DNA of 64,000 nt from Polytrichum commune (lineage: Eukaryota; Streptophyta; Polytrichopsida; Polytrichales; Polytrichaceae): assembly GCA_950295325.1 (NCBI GenBank), contig OX485804.1, positions 62,836,533 through 62,900,532 on the forward strand. Direction: 5' to 3'. Position numbers and translations under genes: made by a program. The notes below the pieces were generated by a model that saw only the letters and a list, made by a program, of their open reading frames with translations, was not told the origin of the DNA and did not search any database. Shown in pieces: positions 21,732-33,800 of the stretch. Position 1 is the first letter of the stretch. Every line of letters begins with the position of its first letter.

Positions 21732-22252
21732 TGCCCCCTTCCCACCTGACTTTAGCTAAGACTAAAAGTTGGTTCTAACAAACGGGCATTCACACCATCG
21801 ACATTATCCAGTGCCGAGACTAGGTGGCAAATGATGTGGCATGGCTTAAAAGTGGAGGTTTTAAGCCTCAAGCACTGACCCTCCCATCGGTACCTAAACA
21901 TGAGGCAAGAACATAGGACTTTTAAAAGTGTCGCCTCCCACCCTTGTGATTGGTTGCTTTTTAGTCTTAGCTATGAGGGCACGAGGAGCCCCATTAACAA
22001 AAACTGATGGTAAGATAGGTGAGTAGTAAGGCATTTTAGGATGGGACAAAAACTACCTAACATTCATTGCTTGATAGATAAAACAATGAACATGTGTGAA
22101 AGCTACTTAACTAAAACCTACTTGAAAATCTCCGGAGCAAGTTCTTGTAGGTGCATTGGGATAGTCGGATGCCTCCGCTATAACCGAGGGAGCTTTCCCC
22201 GGTTTTTAGGAAATACTTTGGGTCTTAGCTTAAGTCAGGTGGGAAAGGGGCA
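21732..22252. mobile_element. Tourist-like MITE, TIR TGCCCCCTTCCCACCTGACT, copy 1
   Basis: Ends of about 30 bases: TGCCCCCTTCCCACCTGACT then TTAGCTAAGAC at left, mirrored at right. TAA lies on both sides (21729-21731, 22253-22255). It has the same length (521) as the copy at 24724, which is inverted relative to this one. Its right TAA is shared with the next MITE. Confidence 0.9.
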
Positions 22253-22255
22253 TAA

Positions 22256-22754
22256 GGGCCACTTCACACGCGTGACTGAGAGCCCATGACCATTACACTT
22301 CAAGCACTCTCATTGGTGGAAAAGGTGGCCCGGTCCAAGTTCGTTTCACACTACGCTTGAGGGACCAAATAAGTAATTGAATGCAAGATGGATGTAAAGT
22401 CTGCATGGATTCCTACATGGCATCAAATGGATCATGTTTCATGGTCACTTGGACTATTATCAAAACCCACCTCTTGGAAGTAGTCCTAACACAAACCTAG
22501 GAGACCATGGCACTCCGAATGTTCACAACCATTGATTTATTCTATTTTATCATTTGTGAAGACCCACATGAATAGAAATTCATTGAAATAGCATTTGGTT
22601 GAGGACCCGGTCACATATGACTTCAAACTACACTTGAAGACCCGTGACCATACTACATGCTTTTGGAGGTGTGTTGGGACGGCCTTTGGACACTTTCTTT
22701 TGGGCTCTCTACAATTTCATGGTCGCGGCTCTTGGCTCATGTGTGAAGTGGCCC
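22256..22754. mobile_element. Tourist-like MITE, GGGCCACTTCACAC family, variant copy 3
   Basis: Ends GGGCCACTTCACACGCGTGA and (reverse) GGGCCACTTCACACATGAGC with TAA on both sides (22253-22255, 22755-22757). The interior differs from the 8437/15148 type but matches the inverted copy at 24092, defining a second subfamily with the same TIR. It directly abuts the preceding MITE. Confidence 0.9.
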
Positions 22755-22757
22755 TAA

Positions 22758-24088
22758 AGTTTGTGACGGTTTAGCAATTCCTTGTACATAATGAGTTAGA
22801 AAGTGTATCAATGGTGCCCTTTGCCCTTTATACTACCTCTTTATGTTAAACATGCTTGACCTATGTCTCCTTTCAATACACCAAAGTGTCAAAATCTTTT
22901 GAAATGCATCAAGGTGCACGTCTACTTGAACTACACAATACCTTTTGTAAGTCCTTCACACAAAGCGCTCACGTTTGTACCATCCCGATCTTCTCAAGGA
23001 AAAAAGGCACCGACATCGAGGTAGAAAATCAAGGACTCATGGGTACATTGTGCACCACCACCCCTTCTTTCCTTGAAACCCATGCATGCAACAAGCTTAA
23101 TCTTTCACATCTCATAGTACTCTAACTACTTTGATCATAATTATACGTATGGATAGAGCATTGACACGTTGAAAGCATCGTGATATTACCTTCCATTATT
23201 TGTTTAAAGTACCAATCATTGTTTTGTACTTTCATGCAAGTACATTTGATTACTCTAAGACCTTTGGTGAATTTCAATTGATTCATTCAAACTCTTGTTG
23301 CATTTTTTCTCCTCAACTAATCAAAATGCTTTCGTTGAGTTGGTACGAGTTCTCAAAATGGACAGTGATTCACTATTATAAACATGTAGTACAACATAGT
23401 TCACTAGAAAATAGTATGTAATTTGAGTGCAATACAATGTTGGCGAGAGAGAGAGAGAGAGTAGTGTTGGCATAAATGAGGGGTGTTTCAGGTGGATCAT
23501 AGCCGCGCGCTTCTTGAAATGGGTTTATTGAACATGGCTATGGAACAAGTGTGGTGTATTTTGAAAAAGAGAAAATATAAAATGTTCATTTTAATATGTT
23601 ATGATAAGCTTCCACGTAGATTGAGAAGATAGAACTTGATAATTACAACATTCTAACTATTAAATAACTTATGGAGACAAAACTCATCCACTTGTGACAT
23701 TTTCACACGCTCGTATGGACACATTCATTATAACAAGATGCCAATCAATGAAGGAAACCAGCCGAAATGTCATAGAACATTTTTAAGAACCCTAAACAAA
23801 ATTGACCTCTTGGAGACGTCCCGAATGAATGTCCTATATATTTGTGACAATTGTCACACTCTGCCAAAGGTGGGATCCCCCTTTTTGAGCTTTTGATCTC
23901 ATTGTGAAGCCATCACGCTGATTTATTATTTCATTTAGTTAGTTTATTTATTTGGTAAGAGGTGGACGCCTTGTATGGTGGAATTGCATGCCGTGAATTA
24001 CGGCGAGATTTCATGCATATCTTCAGGCTAACCATTGATCCACTTTGGATCTTATAAATCAAAATCTGCATGAAGACTTTACTCAATA
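22758..24088. other. Intergenic region between MITE pairs
   Basis: AT-rich, no supported gene. A (GA)n run lies near 23445-23462. Short open frames at 22856 and 23200 show no recognisable family and have poor coding character. Confidence 0.5.
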
Positions 24089-24091
24089 TAA

Positions 24092-24591
24092 GGGCCACTT
24101 CACACACGAGCCAAGAGCCGTGACCATGAAATCGTGAGAGCCCAAAAGAAAGTGTCCAAAGGCCATCCCAACACACCTCCAAAATCATGTAGTGTGATCA
24201 TGGACCCTCAAGTGCGGTGTGAAGCCATATGTGACCAGGCTCTCAACCAAATGCTATTTCAATGAATCTCTATTCACGCATGTCTTCATACATGATAAAA
24301 ATAGAACAAATCAACAATTGTGAGTGTTCGGAGTGCCTTGGTCTCCCAATTTTGTGGCAGGCCTACCTCCAGAGGTGGTTTTTGGAAACAGTCGAAGTGA
24401 CCATCGAACACGATCCATTTGATGCCACGTAGGAATCCATATAGACTTTACATCCATCTTGCATTCACATACTCCCGTTGGTCCCTCAAGTGTAGTGTGA
24501 AGTGAACTTGGACCGGCTCCGCCTTTTCCACCAATAAGAGTGCTTGAAGTGTTATGGTCACGGGTTCTCAGTCTCGTGTGTGAAGTGGCCC
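24092..24591. mobile_element. Tourist-like MITE, GGGCCACTTCACAC family, copy 4 (inverted)
   Basis: Inverted homologue of the 22256 element, with GGGCCACTTCACACACGAGC at left. Flanks are TAA (24089-24091) and TGA (24592-24594), the latter presumably a mutated TAA. Confidence 0.87.
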
Positions 24592-24723
24592 TGAATGTCG
24601 ACTGGCCCAAGCACCCGTTCTTTAGTAAATTTGGCAACTGCCAGTGATTCCAACTAGGTAGGTTGCAAGGTTGTTGCAAAAAGGGATGAAATCATGCCTC
24701 ATACAAACAATTAGCTTAAGTTA

Positions 24724-25244
24724 TGCCCCCTCCCCACTTGACTTTACCAAATAACCAAAGTTTTTCTTAAAACCAGGGTAAAGCTCCCTCGGTTATAGGG
24801 GAGGCATCTGGCTATCCCAATGCACCTACAAGAACTTGTTCCGGAGATTTTTGAGTAGGTTTTAGTTAAGTAGCTTCACACATGTTCATGGTTTTATCTA
24901 CCAAGCAATGAATGTTGGATAGTTTTTGTCCCATCCCCAAATCCCTTACTACTCATCTATCTTATCATTGGTTTTTGTTAATGGAGCTCCTTGTGTCCTC
25001 GTAGCTAAGACTAAAAAGCAACCAATCACAAGGGCGGGAGGCGACACTTTTAAAAGTCCTATATTCTTGCCTCATGTCTAGGTATTGATGGGAGGGTTGG
25101 TGCTTGGGGATTAAAACCTCCACTTTTAAGCCATGCCACATCATTTGCCAACTAGGCTCAACACTAGATAAATGTTGATGGTGTGGAGGTTGTGTTTTTA
25201 GAACCAACTTTTAGGCTTCGCTAAAGTCAGGTGGGGAGGGGGCA
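24724..25244. mobile_element. Tourist-like MITE, TGCCCCC family, copy 2 (inverted)
   Basis: Ends TGCCCCCTCCCCACTTGACT and (reverse) TGCCCCCTCCCCACCTGACT, flanked by TTA on both sides (24721-24723, 25245-25247). Same length as copy 1 at 21732 and in opposite orientation. No coding capacity. Confidence 0.9.
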
Positions 25245-25247
25245 TTA

Positions 25248-26438
25248 GCTTCATAATCAAGAGGATTTAGTTTAGTGGCAATGTCAACTCCACATGTGGG
25301 GCTTAACTCAAGGAATTCCATGCATTTGCACTCAACGAAGTTTGTGCAAGCTAGTGTTCGGGGATTTTTTGGGGCATAATCGGTCAAGATCCTAGTGTTT
25401 CCAAATCCTACCAGTTACCAAAGTGGGCCCAACAACGGGCATGACCCATGATTGTCACCCTCTTACATGTGTTGAATGCCATGCCCATGCTGAGAAATGT
25501 TATGTATACTAAATGTTTCCTATATACACAGTAACGTAGAGGGTGCTAAAACCAACATGTATGAATGCTTCCCAATCGCCAACACTCTACTACCTTGAAC
25601 CGTTTCCCATGATGTAGGAGTGTCCATGCCTCATGGAACGATGGTTTTAGGTGCCATTAGTGGCGCCACCTCATACTGGCATAATACCAAGGGTGGGTCG
25701 AACGGGCATTCCAATCACGATGATCGCAGGGTCAACGTTTCTTCTCCCGCCACCTCATACCGGCCTTCACTATACCTCCATGTATGTAGGTAACAAGCTC
25801 CACTCTGTCTCGGGTCAGTCCCAAGGTGGGTTTAGGGTGGCTTGTTGGTGCCTATTCTAGCCAATCTATTCACCGTGCGGGGGGGGGGGGGGGTGTGTGG
25901 TTCTAGCCATTCTATTGACAAAGTCAAGGAGGTAGGCCCATAAAGCAAATAGGGGGTCGGCTATGAGCACAAAGAGGGTTGGTTATGGGCACAAAGGATT
26001 TGGACGACCCAACCCATACACTCGTTCCTTGTTGGATGCCTAAACCCTTGCTTCCAAGGAACCAATGTACGGGTTGGTTTGCCCTGGCCGGCACATAGGG
26101 GGTCATTTATGGACACCAAGGGGGTTGTTTAGAGGCATAAAGGGGGTTGGTACCTGGGATCATGGAGGTGCCCATGTGGCTTTGTGCACCATTACTAGTT
26201 GGGCTTTGATCTAGCTCAGGTCTAGTACCCAACTATGTTGTGTTGGTTCTAGGCAATGACGATGGCGGTCCTCATCATATGCAAGGTCATCATGCACGGG
26301 GCCTAGGAATTTGTTTAAGGAAGCTAGTGGTTTTGGCTTTGAATATTCATCAAATATTCAATTGAGGCTTACTTCATTATACCTATGTTAAGCCCAAAGG
26401 TTAATACGAATATATGTTTATTTTATATCAACCACATA
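25248..26438. other. Intergenic region with a G run
   Basis: No gene recognised. Contains one copy of the dispersed 60-base motif (25354) and a homopolymer G run at about 25879-25893. Around 25920-26150, short near-repeats of GGGGGTTGG.TATGGGCACAAAG appear. Open frames here are low-complexity. Confidence 0.45.
25354..25415 (+). repeat. Dispersed motif of about 60 bases, copy 2
   Basis: GTGTTCGGGGATTTTTTGGG then GCATAATCGGTCAAGATCCT and AGTGTTTCCAAATCC. Same order and strand as the copies at 15035, 53212 and 56667; the end has diverged. Confidence 0.65.
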
Positions 26439-27142
26439 TTGTTCTCCCTCTTTAGTATGACACGTTTGGGAAACACAAAAAGAGTTGTATTATCGAGGTG
26501 TCGTATTCTCATTAATACGACAAATGGCATAAAGTTGTCGTATTATTGAGGGAATACAAAAACATAAGTAATACGAGCTTTAAAATATATACAATGAGTT
26601 TAAGAAATATTGATGGTATGAAATAATAAGTTATAACTCCAAACAAATACAAATATTCTCAAGAGCACTTGAAATAAGAGTCCAAAGATCTTTGGTGTTG
26701 CCTACCCAAGTTAGCAATTATCACCTTATCTAAATTCCGTACTAACTTTTGAAAACTAATAATATCATTAACACCAAAATATAAAGAGTTCTCCAATCAA
26801 AAACTAGACAACAATGATGCATGACATTTAGCATCAAGATACTTGTGATACTACATCACCCGTGTACAAGGCAACATACTAGGCAAGAGGCCACTCTAAC
26901 CCTAACCATGTCCATTCTACAGTAGTAACCTTAATTATCACGAAGGTCCCAAATAAAAATGGATGTATTTCAACTGTACATAACATAAATGAAAGAAATT
27001 TTAACATTAACTACCTCTTTAAGATGACAAAACGGAGATTCTAAATGCCACATTATCGAGTGTTGTAGTCGTATAAAAGAGGGAGTTTTGAAATAAAAAG
27101 TTCGGTCTTGCAAAAATGTGTCGTATTAACGAGGTTAGACTG
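26439..27142. mobile_element. Non-autonomous pogo-like (Tc1/mariner) element
   Basis: The right end read backwards is CAGTCTAACCTCGTTAATAC, then GACACATTTTTGCAAGACC. The left end TTGTTCTCCCTCTTTAGTAT, then GACACGTTTGGGAAACACA, aligns with it. TA flanks both sides. Words such as CGTATTA and AATACGAC recur inside. Without a frame long enough for a transposase, this is a 704-base deletion derivative. Confidence 0.75.
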
Positions 27143-27144
27143 TA

Positions 27145-27802
27145 GCCCTATGTATGTGCAATAGCTTAACGTGTTAGTTTAAGCACCCTCTACCTTATTT
27201 GCTTTGGGATAGGACCTCCCATCGAGGGTGACGATGACGCCACGTGTCCGGAATCACGACGACCCGCGAAGACCCCCACCAAGACCCCCACGTTTTATTT
27301 TAGTGGGGTCTTGGCTCGAAAGGCCGGACTCAAGCCTCATAGACTACCCAGGTTCCAGTACCCACTCTGTCGCCGGTGGGGCCGCGGCTCCCCTGTTTTG
27401 AGCTCTTGATCTCATCATCAAGAATCAAGATGATGATATTTTGTTTCCATTTCCATCTTTCTTTAGCTGGAAAAGATGCCGCGGCCTGACACTCTTTTTT
27501 ATTCACATCATCGACGTGCTACCTAATTGGCGTGTGCCACTATGCAACCTCGGGAACATGAGCGTCCAATATGTTACTACTTAACTCAACAGTGCCACGC
27601 TCGGCCGGACTTGGAGGTTGGTTGCTTAGATGATGTGTTCTTTACGCGATCGCATCATCACAGAAAGAAGAATCTTTGCGTAATTTTTTATGCAATCTCC
27701 AAATGATTCGAGCATCAGAAGTAATCGGAGATAGTGCTTAAGCTTAGAGCGGGGGTTCTTGTTGTCGTTGGAGTTATTGAGAGTGGAGTTGTTTGAAGAA
27801 TC
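27145..27802. other. Upstream region of the aminotransferase-like gene
   Basis: No upstream coding exon seen. It contains the 5' leader and promoter of the gene starting at 27803. A short stretch around 27380-27430 (TGAGCTCTTGATCTCATCAT) resembles sequence near 23890, so part may be a dispersed repeat. Confidence 0.45.
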
Positions 27803-30800
27803 ATGAAGCTCGACAAGGAAGGAAATGGCGTGTCGGAGGTGGAGGTTATCAATGTCTGGTCGGGGCCTAGGTCGCTGAGCACCAGCCTTATGTACTCTTT
27901 TGCTCAGGTGCCTGCCTTCTCGATTGCCCTTTGGCTGGTCGTATTATCGATATTTCAAGTCATCCTACAGAATTAACTGCGAAATTGGCTTCCAACTCGC
28001 CGGAGTGATCATAGTGCCCCTCTTCATTGATTGTTTCCAGTCTTCCATATCAAATTTGGCTTAATCAAATTGATGATCAAATTGATTGGCCCTAAAGGAA
28101 TCTAGAATGTGACGAATTACCATTCCTTACTTGTGCGACGAATGAATCTCGATCGCCAGTTCAATCATCACGATTCACAAGTGCTCCAGAGTCCTGCTTA
28201 TCTTTTTCTTAACTGTCAATGCGATTCTTTCAGGCATCGCGCTTGGTATCAGCTGTACAGTTAGATTTTAGTCACTGTAGCATGCCAATCTTCTTCAACC
28301 AGTGCGCAATATTTCGTGTCCCTTTAATTTATCTATTAGCTGTAATGCATAGTGGCTGGTCGGACGTAAGACATTGATGCCATCCATATATGCATAATGC
28401 ATCAGGCGGGATTATAGCCAATCAAATTCCTGCAAAATTTTATTGCTTACTGTCATCTTAGGAGACTGCATATCGTGCATAAGTGTATTAAGTTCGATCC
28501 ACAGGTGTTCGATGTGTAGTGCGGTTCTTTAAATTCGACGAAGGTATTGTTGCGTACCTCTTTCTAGACTTTCTACCGTGTTCTTATATACATTCTCAAG
28601 TCGTTCAGCAAGTGCGGCACCTAGCAATTAATTAGGGTTAATGTTCGGAGTTACATAGTGCTGCAAATGTTTTTGTGGGTCACTTCGCGTTCTACAAATA
28701 TAACTTAATTATGTGTTATGCGCATAATAGAACACTAGAGACATCACTCTGTAAGAAACTGCATACTTAATAAAAGGTTACAACAATGCGTTACTGTGAA
28801 CCACAACCTACTCTTATTACCAAGTTTAGTATAGCTTCCTTCACTTTTGATGCTTCCCTTCGTCATGGTGCTGCTGGCTACACTATACGTAGGTGTACGT
28901 TTTTCATCATTCAAACCCGATGTTGGTGGAGACTGACTGGTTGAAATTAATGTTTTGCAGCGGGACGATATGGAGGTTTTAGATGAACCTCTGTATGCAC
29001 ATTATTTGCGTCTCAAACCAAATGTGTGTCATCCATCACAAGACGAAGTGCTGCAGCAAATGGTATGCGCTTGATATTGATGAACACACTTAGACGTGCC
29101 GTATATGATACTTGTAGTAAATAATCCAAGTTAGTTCAGGTGGTAAGTTGCAGTTTGCTCGATGAGGGTGAGAATGGATTTGCAATGCAGAGAAGATATC
29201 GCTGATAATGAACTCACTGGTAGATTTCTGAAATGGTTTCAAGTTTGTTGAATATACTTCATAGGAATGGGGCATGTACTGAATGATAATGCGTCAAGTC
29301 TTTCTAGCTGTGCGTCTTGATGCTGGTGATTATTTATCACTGTGACTTTCTAACCGCCATGGCAATTCTTACTTTACGCTACTTTCACTAACTTATATGA
29401 TGAGACTTGTAGTAATAGCAAACTCGCCCATGCTTTCTGTTCTCTACATGAGAGGCACATCCAAGATAATCATTCACTCTTTTATTAGTTCACATCAGCA
29501 CAGGTTGACTGTCTTGCAGGAAAATGATGGAAATAAGGTGGTAACAGACATTATCCATGGGCCTTGCAAGAAGAAGTACCGCTATTGCAAGGTGATCTAT
29601 GTTTCACTTGTATTGGCAGATAATCTCCTCTTTTGCTTGAACTGCTAGTCATTCTCAATGTCATTCAAAACACTGAATGATTGGTAAGCAGTGTAACACC
29701 TCAGGCTTGTGTTTCCAATTTGGCTTCATATTATTTATTCAGTATTCATAGCGACTTCCAGAATACAATCGTTTTCATTGCTTGGACAATGTCGATCTTT
29801 AGTGAATATTGTCTTATGACTTGTGCTTCCAATGTAAGATGTCTACATGAAAGTTGTCTCTTATCATGTGTCTGCTGACCATCATAGCACATGGCAAAGC
29901 AACTTACGCCCTGCCTAACAAGGGAAGTACTCCTCGGACGACATGTTCTGCTGATTCGAAGCCCTCTTGAGTACTTGGTATGTATAATATTTCTCTTTCA
30001 CATAATTTAACCTATTTATTCAACTAAAGGTCTTATTGAATTATTTGGTTCTGGTAAGAATGAACAATCAAAGTTGCTTACATTAATACCCACATGTTCT
30101 GCAGCCCTCATTTGACAAGGTGCTACAAGAAGAGATTCCTGAGCTTGAAATGGTCCATCTAGCAGCACTCTACATGGAACTTCGTGCAACAGGTCACACA
30201 CCACCGATTGTTGATGCAACAGATATACGGCAGAACCCAGAGGCATGCTCTTTGTTTTTCTTTCTCTGAAACTTTATTCCTTATCATCCAGCATGACTGA
30301 TGAGATCCCTTGATATTAGGCATTTTAAGCATTGTTGCTCTATTTCTCGTGGCGTGGGTGCATACTTCTTCATTCATGTCATTTGTGATCTATTCTTTGT
30401 CGTGAGTTCTCCTTACTGGATTCTCCTCCTTTCCTAGGATTGTCAAGTATGCCATAGAAGTCAAATTCTAGGGACCAAGCTGATATAACTGACAGCTGTT
30501 TCTTTATTAATGAGCCAGGGAATGCTTCGAAGTCTATGTTCTGCAATTGACATTCCATTTCAACCAGCAATGTTGCGGTATGCTACATTACCTGCTCAAA
30601 CTCTTTCTTGGGAGCAAGTTTCAATATCTATTTTATTACTACCATCAAATGTTGACTCTACACACTGACTTTTATTAATCAATTATGAATTGTTTGCTGG
30701 GCAACCTAGATTTGATTAAACAATTCTCAATGACTTTTGATGTACTACTAGTAGTGACTCGTTTAAGGAATTGCACATGGGGCATGAAATATTAAACTCA

Positions 30801-33800
30801 TATGCAACTATCCTTATTGATTTGCACTATATATATTTATGTATATATACACATACGTATATGGGTCAATTAACACTTGATAAGCTGGTTGTTTGAAGCA
30901 CTTATTTGAAACCCGAGATCAATAATGTGCAATACATCTGCACCCACTTTGTTTATGAGGGGCACGTATTGAGACCTAGGCAATAATCTTTTGCAACAAT
31001 CATAACCTGGAAAATATGACTACATCAATAAATATCAATAGCGTAGATAGGTAAATAATTAGCACTTGTGTGTTTATCATGCAGGGCAAGCTAACCGATG
31101 TAGCTCTTGTTTCTCATTTTAGTGGCTCAATATTCTATGCATAGATGGAAGGGGATGGGAGAGTACAAAATCAGAGTGGCTCACATTAGTGATGGATTCT
31201 AGTGTGTTGATGATAATCCAGTTGAGGTGAAGGCAATGCTGTCTATGTTGGAGCAATAATCCGTTGACCCTTATTGCTCTAATTGAGATGGTAGACCAGC
31301 TTTGTCATATCTAGCTGGTATGTAGGGGAGCCAGATAGGTCTCCTGTTAGTTCTCAATAGAACCAAATAGAACAGTGTTTTACTGAATCAATTGGAGATA
31401 TGCCAGGTGGAAGGCAGGTCCAAGACCAGAAGATGGTGTATGGGCGCCCTGGTGGTACTCCACAGTCCACAAATCAACCGAATTCACTCCACCCCCACCT
31501 TTCTCTAGCAAGGTCTGAAAAACATCTGCTGTAGAAAATTTGGCAAACATCATTTGCAAGTAGATTCTTCATTGGACATTCTGCACAAGGTGTGTATGCA
31601 AGTTGCTCAGTGAAGGGAACCAACCTTGAGCATCTGAAGATAAGGGGCCAAAGGTTCCTGCTTTTCATTTCAACACCCAACCAAGGTATCCATTGGAGTA
31701 TCAAAGTCATCAAGAACTGAACTTTCATAGCTTGCTGATTGAGATTCTTTCCTGTAAGCAGCCCTTTCCGAAGAATCTCTACAAACTACTGGAGCAAAAC
31801 CAACCATTTTATGAATTCCTGAAGCGGGAAGCACTGCGACCTTCAACTCCTGCTGTCCCACCCTCGCTACCATGTCCAGACAATAATGAGCTACTTGTTT
31901 GGGTGAATGGACAGCTTCATCCACGAACTTCTGCCAAGGTAAGTTCATTAGAGATTGTGACTGCATTTAACAATCTTTCAAAGATGGGCAGTGATGGCTA
32001 AATACTTATGTGGATAGGGGAGTTCATTCATTCTCAATTTGAGTACTCAGGAGCAGTTCATATAAATCTATATTGCAGGTTTCTGTTTTTGATTCAATCA
32101 CACAAGGTGGAGATGGTGTGTGGGAGGGACTTCGAATTTATAAGGATAAAGTGTTCAAGCTTGACGAGCACCTAGACAGGTACTTCTTATGTTTGGTATA
32201 TAATTAGCAGGCTACTTGTGCTTCTTTAAGTTTTGAATGAACCATCTCATTTGTTTATATGTTGTAAGTGCAGACTCTTCGACTCAGCTAAAGCAATGGC
32301 TTTTGTAAATGTTCCCAGTCGCAGTGAGGTACGAAGCTGATTCATCTCATTTTGAGGTCATTCTTATTGATACAAAAATTTAGACTATCATTTGTTATTT
32401 TCAAGCTATATTTTCTGAATTTCTTCGTAGGTGGTTGTTTATTCTTGTGAAGAAGTTGATTGGGTGAGTTGTTTGTCACCTATGAGATGCATGTCAGTAA
32501 CCACCTTAGTCTACACTTATCTGTGTTTCAACATTTTCTCTTGACTTGGATCTGTTTGGAGAACTTGAAGCCTAACTGACTGATAACGTGCCCTTTATTC
32601 TTGTATGTATTCAGGTGAAGCGTGCACTTTTTGCTACCCTCATAGCAAATAATATGCACGACAGTGCTCATGTGCGTCTTACGCTTACACGTGGAGAGAA
32701 GGTATGAATGCAATATTTCTGCGCCCAGTGTGTGTTGATGGAGATGCACTCTTTCTTCAACATCAGCATTGTTTCTATAGTAGATTCCATGAACTAAATA
32801 TGTCCTGTTTGAAGTGCCAATGTGAAGTGTTCTTTGTAGGAAAATAGTAATAAAGGCCACCATTGAAAGCATAGTATGGTGATGTACACAGTGACTTATG
32901 TATAGTTTATGGTTCCTTTGATTTGAGTGTGGGTAGAAATTTCTGATATTAACTTCAAAAGTTGTTTTATTGACCTTTGGCCGAGTCATAATTATATCCA
33001 GTAGTGCAGTTCTTTGGTCTGGGCCTTGAAAGCTAGCTGAACATTAGATCATTGAACTGGAGTATGAAATACTATGTAGGCTGAAGATCACAAATAGCAG
33101 GGAAATGTGGACTCAAGAGAATGTTTATGTTGAGTTCACTTAAAAACTTCTGCACAAGTATTGTGTAGCACACTGTGGGCATAGGGATGATAATAGTGCC
33201 CTTTCATTTGCAGACATCATCAGGAATGAGTCCAGCTTTTAACGTCTATGGATGCACATTAATTGGTGAGTTCATTGTCATCTCTTAAATTTTTCAAGTT
33301 GGTTTAGTATAGAGGATTGTTGGATTAGTTCTACTTCAATGGAAGGTTAGGCTCTAATACTCTGCTGTCAAATTTCAGTTTTAGCAGAGTGGAAGCCACC
33401 TGTCTACAACAACACTGAGGGCATTCGTCTCATTACAGCATCAACTCGTCGCAACTCCCCCAATGTAGTGAATCGTCCCGATTTCTCTCTACCAGGATGA
33501 CCGATCTGCCCGGTTGTCTTATCAAATTTACCCAGCTGTATGGGTTATGCTTTGTATTTGTGAGGTTCTGAGCACGTCCTTTACTATACAGAATTTTCAA
33601 TCCTTGTGAAGTGGAGTATGATAGAAAGATCTAAATAGTCTTGTGGACGTTCTTGCATACAGTGCCTGGACTCCAAGATTCATCACAACAACCTCATCAA
33701 TAACATCTTGGCCAAGGTTTGTCCAATACTGACAAATTCCTCTGTATCTGCAAATTTGTACAAGTTGGGTTGTTTGCAGAGCCCAACATTTTCCTTTTTA

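Noticed and set aside
31686-31938. Longer exon 8 of the aminotransferase-like gene starting at 31686
   Set aside because: It would be out of phase with the preceding exon; the acceptor at 31761 restores phase and gives the family sequence [11 protein letters not shown].
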